DNA from: Gymnorhina tibicen
Lineage: Eukaryota > Chordata > Aves > Passeriformes > Artamidae
Assembly: GCA_013399875.1 (NCBI GenBank)
Contig: VXAZ01006875.1
Coordinates: forward strand, 62,001 to 126,000
Direction: 5' to 3'
DNA: 64,000 bases
The first letter of the stretch is position 1, and the number at the start of each line of letters is the position of its first letter. The notes under the pieces were generated by a model. The model ran no database searches. It was not told the DNA's origin and saw only the letters and a list, made by a program, of their open reading frames with translations. Position numbers and translations under genes: made by a program. This document shows positions 16,626 through 30,899 of this stretch, piece by piece.

Positions 16626-19600
16626 TCAGTCAGATAACTATCCCTTCTCTCAAGTCTCAATAAATATCTGAGGGGTTAGTATCAGCAAAGTGTGTCCCCT
16701 GAATGTGTGCTTGCTGTGCTTTATATCTTGGTTCTGTTTGGGGAGTGCAGGATCCTGTGTGCACAGCAAAATTTATCTTCTACACAAAGAGCTTTTCGTA
16801 GTAATTGCACTTCACTGACTGAGCTTGTCCAGAACTTCAAAAATATCTTTCCTGACACCTTCCCATGCTGAGATGGAGTGTTGGGCAGTCTAGGTTTCTG
16901 CTAGTTGAGATAGGAGTTTCCAGTACATGTACCATTAAAAAGGGGGAAGGCTGTTTTGTGCCAGTGTCAAGTGCTGTTGGCACGTTCTCTGCGGCTCAGC
17001 TCTGCAACAGCTGGGACTAGGTCACCCCTCTGCGGGTCAGATGTGTCACTTGGTAAAAATAAAACCAGCTGAGAAAGCCCTGCCTTCAGGGAACAGCAAG
17101 GTCTGTTTCCCTGTCACAGCCAGGATGCTGCCGGGGGCAGTTAGCGTTTCACCCTGGTATGATGTGCAGGGTTTGTGCCAGTGTGTTCCCGCAGATGTGG
17201 CAGAGCCCCTGTGATGCCCATGGAGTGTGCAGCAGCCCGTGGCACACAGCAGTGGTGTCCATGGTGTTTGTGGCAGTGCCCTTGGTGTTTGTGGTAAATG
17301 TGTTGGTGCCCAGGCTGTTGAGTCTGCCCCAGCTGCCCCTGCAGTGGCAGCCAGTGCAAGGACAAAGCCCAGTGACTGGCCCCAGGTGAGGGCCGGGGGA
17401 AGTTCTCCCTGTGCAGGGTCTTGGCATTGTCTTCAAGCTGAGGAAAAGGTGCACTGACTGCAGGGACTCTGAAGGCATGCTGCTGCAGGGCAGGCAATGG
17501 AGGGAAGGCAGGGTGGCTTTCCTTGTTGTTCTAGTGCCTGGGCAACCCTGGTGTTTATTGAACAGGTTGTGTGGAACGAAACAGAAGAGCAGATGTGAGC
17601 AAAGTGCCATGTACGTCTCTGCTGGCCACCCAAAAAAGGATGCCTGGCACTGCTCTGCTGAGGAGAGGCATGGCTCAGAGACGGGGCCTTTGAGCTCTCA
17701 CTCCCACTTTAATACCGATTCCCCCTATTCGCCCTCAGCAAATCATTTCTCCTCTCTTTCCTTTCCATGAAGTGAGGTTAATGATAGCAATTTCTCTGCT
17801 TCACAGGAGGGCTGAGTATGAATTAATATTTGTCAAATAATATGAGACATTTAAAACAATATTTATGTGGAATAAAATTTCTGCAGAGGAAATGCAGTTT
17901 TTAAATTTTTGGGATCTCAGGAGTGAAATAGCTGGACATGATGAGTCTAGACTGAGGAACACAAATTAATGTCAGAAAGATTAGGGAGTTCATGTGATCT
18001 GGGATGCCTGTGGCTGACATGGTGAGAGCACAAGGTTTGGGGAGCAGGGTACCGGTTTTCTGCAGAGCATAGAAAAGAGTTCTGTCACTGGGAGTTGAGA
18101 GGAGACTCCAGGGGAGCAAGAGGGATCCTAGTGATGGGCTTTGTCTCCCTTTTTGCACCAGCATGTTAACATTACACGTCAGGATTCTAACATAAACATT
18201 CCCAGCCGCCGACGAGTGTCTCCCTTGGAAAGCCTGGTCCAGCATTTGTCTCTGTGCCAGCACTGGAGTGGAAAAGATAAATGAAGAATTCATATTGTTG
18301 GACTAGAATCTGTTTGTCAATAATTCCAAGTAGTTCCTGAATTAGGCTATTACTAATTATCTATTTTCACCATAATTGGGAGGACAAGGGGTTCTGGCAG
18401 GCGGTGCATGAGACATACAGGAGAAAATGATTAAAGCACAGCCAAAAATATCACCATACTGGAGTAATGAGTCAGATCCTGACCTTTCAAATAGCACTGC
18501 AGAGAGCCTGAGCTCATTTGGATGGGATCCCAGGGATCCAGGTGAGAGTGATAGGATGGCTCAGCATGGCCAGCTTTGGACAGAGGGAAGAAACTGGGGA
18601 TGTCCTGGAGGGGGGACAGAAAACTAAAGGGCCTGAGGAGCTTCAGATGAGTGTTTCTCCTTCTCTGGCTCTGGTCTTCCTGAAGAAAAGGGTAATCCCA
18701 CACTCTTGAGCTTAACTGTTTTACCTGTCAGCACTCCTGATCATTCCCTGCAAAGAAAGTGCATCCTCTGGTTAATGTGATTATCAGCAGTAATTAATTC
18801 CAGCTTCCAGTAATGAATTACAGCTTCTTCTTGATCAGTGTTTTAAAAGCCCTTTAAGCTTGTGTCAAGTCATGTTTGTTCAGGAAAGAGAAGTTATCAA
18901 TCAGTCCTGTGGAACTCACAATTCCTCGTGAACTGCTGCAACCACAAGAGACTCCATTTCAGAGACAAAGTGCCTATTGTGAGACTGGCCACAGAACTCC
19001 AAATCTGGCTCTGCAGGGACAAACTCAGGTGGACCCTCATCAGGGCTGGGGACGCTCCATGTCAGGGGCTTTATAACACTGAGCTGCTCTGCAGAGGCTG
19101 AGAGGAAAAGTTTTGTCCTGAGCAGGGATCCGTGAGATCCTCCATCACACTTTGTCCGAGGACTCTTGCTGGCTCTGACACCAGGAGGCCACCCAGCCCC
19201 TTAAAGGAGTGTCCCCTTGGGGTTCCCTCCCAAGGCAGCTCCACTGCCCTCCAGCTGGCTCAGGGAGCAAGAGTGTCTGTGCCCTGTGTCGGGGTGAAGC
19301 TGTGACCCTGCCGAGCTGTCCATCCCCCTGCCCTCCCACTCCCTGGGATGCGATGCCTGCCAAGCCACACAGATGGCTGCCAGCAGCAGAGGAACATTTG
19401 TCTGCATGCATTCCTTGTTAATAAAAATAAGTCTTTTTTAAGGTCGTGGGCAGAGGAGTTGTCGTGTCACATCCTGTTCTGTGTCTCCACAGCAACTTCA
19501 AACTTCCCAAACACACGGAGCAGAGCAGTGATGGTCTGTCTGCAATGCATGAACTCTTGGGCTGTCCTGGCTGTGTCACCCACTGGCCCCTTCCCAGAGT

Positions 19601-21885
19601 GGGAGCATGCAGAATAGCGTGTGTGGCCAACTGGCACGATGCTGGCCCAGTGATGCTCTCTGCTTCACTCCCCTGGGACCAGGGAGATGCTGCCTGTGCA
19701 CCCCAGCAGAGCCCACAGGGTCCCATCAATGGCAGATGAAAAGATAATATTAGCTCTCAATATTTGGCTCCCAAGTCCAGAGTCACTTTCCCTTGGATAT
19801 GCGGGTGTTTGACCACGGATGTTTCACAGGATCATGGGCACTATTTTCTCTCTCCTAAGAAAAAATTACTCTGCCAGATAAAACAAGCAAAAAATGCTGT
19901 TTGTGCTGATTCATAAGGAAACAATTTCCCTCCTATTTTAGCACTGTACAGCAGGAAATTGCAGAGTGATTTGCTGGAGGAGCAAGGAATGCAGGATAGT
20001 ACAGATTGTACAGCATTTTCTGGGTGACAGATAATTCCTTCACAGCCTTAAAATCTGTGAGCAGGTTTGTGCTGCATGGTATGGTGTAGACTAGAGATTC
20101 ATCCGCATTTTCAGTAAGCTCCAGCTTCAGGAAGAGCATAAATGAAGAAGCCTGGAGCTCAGTGGTCTTATTTATACCACCGGAAAAGGATATCTGAGGG
20201 GCAGCAAATCTCTGTGTGCTCCTGGCTTCACTGGCTGTGCTGAGGTTTGTGCATGAGCTGTTGGGTATTTAATAAACTTGGGGAATTGCCCTTGGAGTGG
20301 TGGTTTTGGCACTCAGGCCCAGGAGGTTTGGGAAGGTCGCAGCTCTGCCAGTGGAGGGGCCTGGTGGGTCTGCATCCAGACCTGACTCCTCTGGGCTGTG
20401 GGAAGCTGGGGGACACAGTGGGGTCTGGTTGTGTCTGGTCTGTGTTTCTGGCCTTCTCCAGCTTGGTACCCACACTGGGCAGGGGCTCTGCTCCTCACAG
20501 GGATGTAGCTGAAGTTCCAGTTCCCAGATCTTGAAGGTTCCAGGAGAAGTTTAGGCTTCACTTTGCACCTAAAAGCCTAATTTACTGCCATAGCAGTATA
20601 ATTGCCTGTTCTTGTCTGCTTTTAGAGTTGTGGTTTCTCCCTCCGTGAATCTTTCCTCTCTCTCCTCTGCTGCTGGTCAGGCTGTTCCACAGCTCTCGCT
20701 TCCCTGAGTGTCACTGCAGTCCTATCAGGATTCAATGGCATCAGATTATTCTGCCCTTTTTGCCTCTCATAACCCCAATAAATTATCTGCAATGCAGGAA
20801 AGACGCTATTTTGTGATGCTTGGAAATGCCAGTTCAGAACTCCTGAAAATTCAGAACCTCAGGGTTTTTCCCCCAGCCCTTTTGCACTTTGAAAAGCATC
20901 TTGGTGAAGGATTAGCTCAGCTGCAGTTACCTGCACTTTTTGTTTCTGAGATCATGGTCAAGCCTGTCTGTGTGCAGTTTTTCATGCTAAGGGAGTATTA
21001 ATCCAAGAATGTGCTCAGATACATAAAAACAAACCCATGGAGGCTGGGGGGTGTTAAAGATCACAAAGAGAATGAGGTTGAGCTGGGCGGAGGGGACGGA
21101 AGGAGCAGCACAGCCATCCCCAGAGAGGTGCCTCCTCCCTCCCTGTGTCCGTCTGCTCAGGAGGTCGGCACCAGGAGCTGTCCCCTCTGGCCATCCTTGC
21201 AAACTTCTGCATCTTTATAAATTTCTCAGGAAATGTTTTCTCTGTCTTTCCTGGTTGGGGAAGAAACCCAGTGCAAAAGGGCATAGGAGTGGGGATGCTG
21301 TTTTTCTGGCATCTTAACGAAGCAAATCCTACAAGCTATCTGAAGAGGTTCTAGGAAATCTCTGTCCTAACCCAGGGATAAGATGTCTGAGTATCCAGGA
21401 GGAGTTTTCTTGCAACAACTCCAAAGGCACATTCTCAGCCTGTGAAGAGCTGCCCCTTGTCTTCTGGTTCCTCTTATGTTGTTATTGCCAGAGATTAATG
21501 TTAATTGTTGAGCCCTGTGGAAAGGGAGTGCTTGGATGGTTTGGAGTGCCTGCAAAAGGAGTGTCACATATTTCAAAGTGTTTGATAAACAGGGGAGCAA
21601 AGGCAGATAACAGCATCAAAGCCCACATTGTGCTCTCCTGGTGTAACGGGCAGCTTTTGGGAGAGGGAGCAGATTGCTGAAGGCCATTGTGTTACTGAAG
21701 AAGACGAATCCACTTGACTGGTGACCTCCGGCAGCCCCAGCAGGTGATGGACAGTACAGAAGGAGGCACTAGGAGGACAATTACACTTCACATCTTTTCC
21801 TTTAATGCATTGACTCCTAGAAAGGAGGTGTGAGCTAAAGCATGGAAAAAAACATGGTTTAATCTAGATTTGAAGTCCTGAATAT

Positions 21886-22588
21886 TCATTGTTTATCTCC
21901 AAACCACTCCAGTGTTTCAAGTATGAGAGCTACAGGTTGATTCAAAGCTTTTATTAGAGAACTAGATTCATTTGAATCAAAATGCCTATAGAATTTTGAA
22001 TTTGAATTGTAGGAAATTTGAATATCATCCATCAGAAAGTGTCTGTCATGCCCTGGCAGCTCATCTTCAGAATGTCGCTGCATATTGATGAAGTGCTCAT
22101 TGAATGACAAATTATCCAGTCCTGGCAAAGAAATAGAAGTCCTGATGGAGAAATAGTACTGACTGTGTAAAAGCAGACTGTCATCAAACAGACTTGATCA
22201 ATCAGGATTCACATTGCTCAAGAGATTTTCACTCTGGTCATATGGATTAGTGCTGCTCTGGCTCTGAGCCTTTGTGAGGGCTCTGCCGAGGCACCTGCTC
22301 ATGGCTGCAATTGCAGATGAGTCGGGAACAGTCCTGAGCTGGGAGAGGATGCTCTGAACCTGTGGTATCTGTCTGCTGTGCTGCAGGAGCCTGAGCTGCC
22401 CCTGCTCCTGGCAGCAGTGATAGCTGGAACCCCCCAGACCTGGGGCATGGTTTATGTTACAGGGTACTATTATTTTGCTCTTCCTATTTCCCCACACATA
22501 CACACAACAGACTCTTCCATTTTTAAGCCTTTCTTTAAGCTGTTGGTGTATTTGAGCCCAATCACATACTAAGGAGGGAAGAGAGAAG
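21886..22588 (-). pseudogene. coding-like stretch with stops, unidentified
   Basis: Read on the minus strand, one frame stays open from about 22503 to a TGA at 22198-22200 and continues open in the same frame to a stop at 21886. The predicted peptide is mixed and protein-like (for example LSFNEHFINMQRHSEDEL and MDDIQISYNSNSKFYRHF), not low complexity. A strong acceptor-like tract, CTCTCTTCCCTCCTTAG, sits just upstream at about 22572-22588, but the exon it would open reads best in another frame and stops after about 32 codons. I do not recognise the family. It may be a decayed gene, a retrocopy, or chance. Confidence 0.3.
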
Positions 22589-22599
22589 ATTGATCACTG

Positions 22600-25500
22600 A
22601 GCAGCCTGGCAAAGAACCTCACTGCTGAAGGTCCCTCTTTGCCACAGCAACAAAGTCACTCAGGCCTACCAGTGCTCCCTTGCAGTGCTGATTGACTGGA
22701 GTACAAAACATGGGCTGGTGATCAGGAGGTGTGGGGGTATAGCTGCCTCCAAAGCCACACTGAGTTTTAGCACATCAATGAGCTTCTGGTACCTGGGGAA
22801 TCTGTCATTTTATCATCAACTGAGCTGCAGGAAAAGCAGAACCATATCAGCTCATCTTTGTTCACAGCTACCACACAACTGCAACACTGAGTTGGGTACC
22901 TTCCCTCTTCCCAGGGAATTCAGGATTTTCTCCTTAATCAAAATGGGAGGGCTCAGACTGCCAAAATAAGGAGCCAGCCCAAGACCTGTGGTGTACCTCT
23001 GCTCTCAAATGAGGTCTTCAGTGCTGACAACAGACTGTTTTCTTCACAGGAGTATTTTAGGGTTCAGGTCCACAAATCAGTTTAGGCTGGTCTAAGCCAG
23101 CCATCCCTCCATCCTGGCAAGCCACATCAGGGCCAGTGACCTGCACTCACTTGTTTCACTTAGATTATACCCCCGTTGGTTAGCACAAATGAGATGAATA
23201 GAAAGTGGAAAATTGGTCTTTGAGCCCAGCACTGAATTCTCTATACAAAAAGGAAATGCCTGTCTCTTCAGTTTCTTTTCAGTTTTTTGTTCACAAATTC
23301 TTAAGTGAACAAAGAGAGGCTCCCGGTGCTCCTTCTTTGCAACCATTCATGTGCCTCTGGGAAGGGTTTGGCTTCTGTGCTTGCCAGGCTAATCAAGGAA
23401 ACAGAAAACACAGAACATTAGTGCATTTAAATCCCAGGCACTCTAAAGTCTCAAGAAAACAGAAAAAATGTTAGGCAGATACATCCACCTGATGCCCATG
23501 GCCTCTAGGACCTCGGCTGGGAAAGAGTAACAGGAGGGGCTTCTTTGAGGTGAAGTTTCCTGACTGAGATATCAGCTCGGGCAGGAAAAAACTGGAAGAG
23601 AAAAGGATAGGACCTGAGTCCCCGATTGGATAAGCCCCAAATACAGAAATTAATCCATCACCCAGGGTAATTAAGCATTGTGGATAGGAGAAATGTGTTT
23701 CCAGGGAGGATCTGGGCAGGCTTGCCGGAGGTCCCAGCACTGAGGGGGATGGCATTGAGCCGACCAAAGGCTTTGAAATCCTTCTCTGTGTTTCCTCCTG
23801 GGAAAAGCCTCAGCAGCACCAACAGCAGCAGCATTTCCCTTGGTCTTTGCATTTTTGCCCAGCAGGAGCCCCCTGCCATGTGTGGGTCTCTCTGTGCTAC
23901 AAAGCCTCATGGGCAGGGTTTCAGGGTTTTGGGGATGTGCTGGGCACTGTGCAGGTGCTGGGGAGGGCAGGCAGGAAGCATGGGCAGCCCCTGCCAGCAT
24001 TCTCTCCCCATCCCTGCTCCTTCCAGCCCTGGCCCAGTGGTCCCTGACCAAGCAGCAGCCCAGAGGGGTTTGTGTCTCTTATCCTTGCTGAACATCTCAA
24101 AAGCAAGAAGATGTTCTGTAATTTTTCCTCTTACACCTGGAAAGGGAGGAACCCCACAAGACTGTGATTTAGATCAGTCTCTGGAGCAAGAAAGCTGAGC
24201 AGAAGCAAGAAATCAGCATTCCTGAAACCTCTCCTGGTACCTGATATACTTTAGCTCTGGAGCAGAGGAACAACCCCTCCTCTGTTATGACAGGTACTGA
24301 ACCCTGAGCAGAGCTCCCTGCATCCAGGAGAAACCCAGGAATTTCAAAATATAGCCAAGCTTCATTTTGGTATGGAGAATATTTCCCACCATGGCTGGGG
24401 AGGGGCCCAGCCCCTGAAGAACCTCACAACCCAAACGGCAGTAACTGGGCTGCAGTAAGTGGCTCCTGCCCAGCACCAGCTGGGGGGGCTGAGGTGTGAC
24501 CTCGCTGCCGATGTGACAGCCTGGGAGGCTTTATTAGCTGAGCTCTCCAATAGTAGGTTGGTTGTTTTGTGTTTGTTTGTTTGGGGATTGTTTTTGTGAA
24601 AACTTAATCTTCTGGTTCAATAAAATGGTATGTTTTTCCCTTGAACTGGGCTGGCTCCCTGCAGATGCCCACCCATCACTGCTCACCTGGTCTCTTTCCT
24701 GGAGGAGACGTTCATGTGGCCAAGGGCTAAGTGATGCTGGTGGCTGGAGACCAAGGGAACTGACAAGAGGAAGACACACACCTTCAGGTATGTCCTTTCT
24801 GGTTTTGCTGATTCCTGAACTTGTTCCACAATCACAGTTCCAGAGGATTTAAGTACAAAAGTTTTTGATAGAAATAGTATATTACTATTGTGAAGAGGAA
24901 AAAACCTGCCCTGACTTTACCCAGCAGTGAAATGCACATTGATGGGCCTCACTCTGTGGGCCTGTTTCCATTTAAGTTGTTCAAAATTCTGCAGATAAAG
25001 CAGCCAAAGCTGGCACAGGTAACGTGTTTTGTCGGCTAATTGCAGCTGGGAGTGGAGGATGCTGGCTGGCAGTGTTCTGCAGCCATATGCTGGCTGGGTG
25101 GTTTGTGTGTTGATTTCTTGCCTGGGTTGTTTAGAATTCTGCAGCAGTAAGTAAAGAAATGGAAAATTACTGCCTTGTCTGCAGTTGTTACAGAAATCTA
25201 AGTCTCCAAGTGGCCTTGGAAATCTTTTTGCTGCTTGATCCTAGGGCCAGAGCTCACTCCTTGGTGCTCTTGTTTAGCTCCTCACACTGAGCTTTTGAGG
25301 CTTCAGTTTTCTCCAGCACTAGATTTTGGTGAGTCACCCCAGTGCTGCCTGGCTGCTCCAGGGGCAGAGGGGTAGCGTGGGGCTGCACAGGGACATGCCT
25401 GAGCAGTCCCAGCACTCTGCAGTTTTGCACAGCAGTGAGAAATGCCCCTTTCATTCTAAACCCGTGCAGCCATTCCTGTTTGTTGCAGTTCCCTGAAATT

Positions 25501-28500
25501 GTCCCTTGGCCATCCGTTTGTCCCACGCAGGCAGAACGGCAGCCAGTCACTCTCTGCCATGTCTGTCTGTCCTCAAGGCTGGAATGTCCCCATGCCCACC
25601 ATCCCACCCAGATCAGTCTCTTCAAAAGCCTTTGCAGGGGTAACCTGTGGAAATCCTCCTAGGGATCCAAAGGGGTTGTGTGGAGAGGTCCTCTTTATCC
25701 ATGGTGCCTCTTTCCAGCACAGAGGAGGTAATTTCTCCAACAAGCATGTGTCTGCATGCTCCAGTAAATCACATTTCTGAAGTGTGTATTAATCCTTTTT
25801 TTCAGGCTGCTTGGAAAGGAATTTGGATGTAAAATAACCAGGATTGCCCCTGAAGCCCCTTTCAGAAAGGATGCCCTACTGGCCATTTTCTGTTCCCTTG
25901 GTGGTAAGGTAGTTTAACTTATCATTTAAAAGCACAATAATCAGTACTTTTGTGTTTGAGCTCTTTAGACCTCCTGGGAAAGTGCCATTTGGATTATGCT
26001 CTTCAGATTTTATTGCTGTAATTTCATAACCTCTTTTGACTGAATGAGCTGAAAATTAAGTTTTAAATGCTTCAGCACAAGCAACTGTCAGAACTGCCCC
26101 TCCTTTCCTGGCTGTTTGTGCTCCTGCTTCCATGCATTTGAAAACCCAGAATGATGGATTTTTGGGACCCTGCTGGGACCCTGCAGCACCTGCTGCAGCT
26201 CAGCTTTGCTGAGGCTCCTGCCCCCGATGCCCCTCGCAAGCAGCCACTGGCACCTGCGGTTGTTCTGCTGATCAGGAATCTGGCAGAGCCTCAGCACCCT
26301 CTGTCCTCTGGCCAAGCTGCTCCACAGTCCTGGCTCCCCTGGGCTATGTGGCAGAGCTGCACCTCTGGCTGGGACACCCACGGCCAGGGGTCACTGCCAG
26401 GGGTGACACAGGAACGTACCTGTCACCAGTGCTGGTGGTGGCTGAACCATTCCTCCCAAACCCAGAAACTGGGCAAACATATAGGTCCTTGGGGGATCCT
26501 TCCCAGGATCCATGAGGGATCCTTCCAGCTGAGTAAGCTTTCACCAGAACTCCACAGCTCAGAGGCTTTCTGGGCTGACACATCCCTCAACAGCTACACA
26601 CAGACATTTGTCACACAGTGAGGTCCCTGAATCAGGGACCCTTGCTGGCTCAGGCAACTTCAGCCTTTGTCACATCTCTTCCTTTGGTCAGAGCTGCACA
26701 ACGGACAGAGTTTTGAAGTAAATGTATATTGTACCACTACTTTTCAAGTCATATCTTCATTCCTCCCTTCCTTTGGTGTGTGAGTCATCCCAGCAAACCT
26801 GTCATGCCTTAAATTAATTGGGCCTTGGAAGGGAACAGAGATAATGAGCCATTCCAGGATGCCATTTCTTAAAAGCCAGGGAATGTACAGCACAAGGTAG
26901 GGTGCTGCCTGAGTCTTCCTCACCTTGTCAAATGCATCCACATCTCTCCTGAGCTCATGACGGGGTCTGTGTGGTGTCTGTTGGCTGCTGGCCTCCAGTC
27001 CAGACACCTCCGAAGGGAAGCTCCTCTGACAAAGTCCTGCTTGCAGCGCTCCAGGTTTCTGGCCTCAAACCAGCGATGTGCTCACAGAAGGGCTGAGTTT
27101 GGACACCGTGAGAGGTGTACAAGTTTTGAACTGTTCATCAAAGGCGAGAGGGCTCCTTGTGAGCTCAGTGCAGTGGGGGTGTGAGTGTGGGTTTTGCACG
27201 GTCCCACCTGGACGTGAGGGTGTCCCTGCTCACTATTCCTGTACCTGTGCAGGAGGACTCAAAGAAGCTCTGGCTGGTGCCCCCAAAGAGTGAGCTGCAG
27301 GCAGGGATAAGGGAATGAATGTCCCTGATAACAGCCCTCATGCATACCACACACAGAAAGTGACTTACCCCTTCCACTCTTTGCCAAGTCCCTTTCATTA
27401 GCAAAGAGTTTTCTTTTAAGGAAAACAGGATTTTTTGGGGGGGTTTGTTTGTTTGTTTTTCTGTCTTGACTACCATGCAGAGGGGGATAAGAACCAAAGA
27501 AGAACCTCCTAAAAAGAAAACACATTGTAAGGAGTGTTCAAGGCTCAGAGAGTTCTGAAGCTGATAGTTCACTCCATCAAAGGACAAAGCACTTGGGTTT
27601 GGTGGGTTGAATGGGTTGAATTCCCACATGGATGGGCTGCACCAACCCGAAGGCCAGACTTTGACGGCCAAGCCATGACCAGGCTGGAGCACTCAGAGCT
27701 GGTAGGACAGCACAGGTAGGAGCTGGCTGTTACTGTTACCTGCTAGGGTTTCACATCCTACTGAAAATCAGGAGGCCAGCAATCAGACAGGAATTGGGTG
27801 TGCTGTCAGTCATTCTGTATGACTTTTTTCCAAGGAGAAACAAACAAAAAAAAAGTCTTGTGATCCAGCCCCAGTGGGTCACTAGACAAAGCCCATCAGA
27901 GTGGGGAGGGGGCACAGTTACAATGGTAGATTGTAATAGTTACAATGGTAGTTCTCTTTGTTCTGTCACCCAAACCTTACAGCTGAACCTTGAGGACTAT
28001 CAAATTCATTATAAAGCTTTTCTTTTCCAACTACCCTGAAGCTGCATTATTAGTAGCTATTATGTACTTGCCATTTGTATTTTGAATAATAAAGTCTAAA
28101 TTGTAACTGTTCACAGGACATCAAATGTAATTGCTATGGCATTGTTGCTCTTTTCTTATTTCTCCTTTTGAAGCCCATTTTGTACAACTTGCCCTCCACC
28201 CACTTCCCTGTGTTGAGTCTCAGACCCAGTTAGAGCACATGATAACAGCAGGCTCTGGCCTGACATAATGCTCATGAAAGCACTGTTCCCGTGTCAGTGG
28301 CGACTAATGCCAGATCATACTCTGACTCCGGGGAAATTGAGATTTGGTTATCATGGACGACTATTTGCACTTCCCAGTTCCTGCCCCCTGAATTTTAATT
28401 TAAGTTGGAAGATGAATTTAAAATTTAGTTGTAGTTTCTGTTTCAGATGTGCAATGCCCATTGTTTAGAAATGTGATGTGTCCGTGCCAGGTGAGAGGAG

Positions 28501-30560
28501 CCTGAAAGCCTCCGTGGGGCTGCTGAAGGCTTGGGCGGAGGGAGGTTCCAGAAGCACTCGGAGAGGCGGGCTTGGGTGGAAGCGCCTGGTGCCAAAGCTC
28601 TCACCCTGCTGCCACCTCAGGCAAAGCTAAGCTGGGTTATAACACGTGTCTGGGCTGTGCACATTAGTAGCACATGCAATGTAAGGCTTGGTAATTAATA
28701 TTTCAGGGGCTCAGCTATACTTTCTGTGCCCTAGAATCTAACAGACATACACGAATATCTGAGAGCAAAAGGAGCTCCTCAGTTGCAAAACTGCAGCTCC
28801 TCAGTTCCAAAGCCTCTGGTGCCTGTGTTTCTGCACTTTTACTGATTCTTCTGTCCAGAGGGAAACCAGCCCTCCAAAAAACAAAATGACCTTCTGACAT
28901 TTAAGAGTAAGACACAAGAAGGAAAGACACTGAATACCTTTAATACCTCCAGCCTGCAAAGTCTCCTCCTGGAATTTTGCTCAAGAAGGACAGGCAGAAA
29001 ATTCTAACAATTTTATTGCACAACGCAACCATTCCTGCTCCTGAAGTGCTTTCTGACAGATAAAAACCAGACAAGCATCAATCAGAGACTCGTCTAATGA
29101 CATGGAACACATGGGACCAGCAGCTCCATCAGGGGTCCGAGGGCAGAAAAGGCTGGTCGGGATTATTGCTGTGTAAGGGATCAAGTCTTAACTCCTTAAG
29201 CCAGTGAGGGCCTGAGTGTTTCAGGAGGTTTTAGCACATACCTGTGGTTGATAATTTGCACCTGGAGAAAGCTAGCATGCCTGGGATTTTACTGGAAATA
29301 CGATTAGACTAAACTAATAGTTCATAGCTCTCCTCTTTTGAGCTTGCAGCTCTAAAGCCAGTGATGATGTATGCCAGCAGGAACAGCATGGGAGGATAAG
29401 GAAATGGCTCTTTGGATGCACAAGAATCTCACAGCCGTGAGAATGGCTTTGGGGGGACTAAAAAATAGCAGAAGCCTCCCAGATCATGTTGCTATAGTGG
29501 TAATAAACATCCAGTGTGTCTTTTCTGTAGCCCTCAGGCAAGAAACTCCAGAGAGTAAATGCAAAGCTCATTCTGCTTCTGCTGAAAGCAACTGGAGTTC
29601 TGCCATAGGCATGAGCCGGAGCATCTCTTAGACCTAGGAATCCATAATACAAAATTCTGAGCAAAGAGCCAGTTCCTTGGAAAGACACACCAAATATACA
29701 AATCTCTCCTCCTGCAGAAGGAATTCCTATCTCCATCTGGACTCTCTTTCTGCTATTTGCCAGGAAGATCTTCATTAGTCTCTCCAAGAGCCTATGGCTG
29801 ACACGAGGCGAACTGGGATGCCCAGTTTACTCCACGGCAAACAGACCCCGAACTAGGAAAAACCTAACCTTTAACCTGTCATCATGGTTTATTTGCCCTG
29901 ATAGAGGTTACAAATGCCAGGGACCAGGACAGACATCAGGGCACTTGTGAACGACATTTTAAAATACATTATTAATTGGAATTAGGAAAAATTAGATAAT
30001 TTGGAAAATAGAAGTGTTGTTATCATTGGAACACATAGGACAACCGGAGCTGTTTACTGAACTGGACTGGGCTGTTAAACCCCAGACTGACAATAAAAGT
30101 GAATTCTTGGCTCCACATGTCAGCATGGGACCTTTTCACTCAGAAGTAGAATTTGGAGTCTGGCAAGAGGCATGTCCTCTATGTCCCATGTCCTTCTCAT
30201 GTGTTCTCCACCCTGTAGCTACTCCCCTGCCTTAGTCCTTGCATGACCTGGCCACAGCATGGACATGGACAAGAGAAGCAGAGCCACGGACAGGGGAAGG
30301 GGATCATGCAGGTGACTGGAAATGGAGAGGGAAAAGCCCTTTTTAAAAAAAAATAAGGAATAAGTGACACATACAGGATGCAAAATGAGAAGGATTATAA
30401 TATCTAGCTTAAAAATACGTTGTCTAAACTCTTTGAAACCTAAACTGTCTTCTTCTGTGTCAGCATCTGTCAAGAGGGATCCACCCGTGGGAAAAAACAC
30501 TTATCAAAAAACAAGCGCTGAAACTCCAGCAGGAGCCTTTTCGCAAAGATTCGGCCCGGG
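22600..30560. other. intergenic, no gene recognised
   Basis: About 8 kb of moderate-GC sequence with no convincing exon, RNA gene or complete transposon. AT-rich patches near 28.0-28.4 and 29.9-30.0 kb are not explained. Confidence 0.4.
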
Positions 30561-30899
30561 AGAGGTTTATGAGGATGATTTTCCCCCTTTCCCGTTAAGG
30601 CACTGCCGGGGGCTCTGCAAGCACGGATGTTCGCCACTGTGGTGGGCGCTGCCCTCCGCCCTGGCTCCTCCAGGGCCACTCAGCCCGAGTCCACAGCAGC
30701 CCCTCTGGGTACCGTGGGACCAGACTCGGCACCGGCGGGTGCGTATGCGCGCGGGAAACCGCGGCACTAATTAACCCCCGCTAACGACTCCCGAGCCGAC
30801 AGGGTCCCGCCCGCGCCGTTTTATGAATGGAGCAGCCCCGCCCCCCGAGCCCCACCCCGAGCGGCTGCTCCGCCCCCGCCGGCTGCACGTGCAGGGCGG

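Larger units (their letters stand above)
10420..21880. other. intergenic, no gene recognised
   Basis: About 11 kb between the CpG islet and the coding-like stretch at 22 kb. It holds a probable CR1 tail at 13.84-13.91 kb, a poly-T tract at 14.43 kb and two diverged repeat copies at 15.0 and 16.5 kb. Open frames are short, lack splice context and have no recognisable family. Confidence 0.4.

Noticed and set aside
17227..17320. Possible tandem repeat with GGTGTTTGTGG units
   Set aside because: Only two or three imperfect units, too weak to list as a feature.
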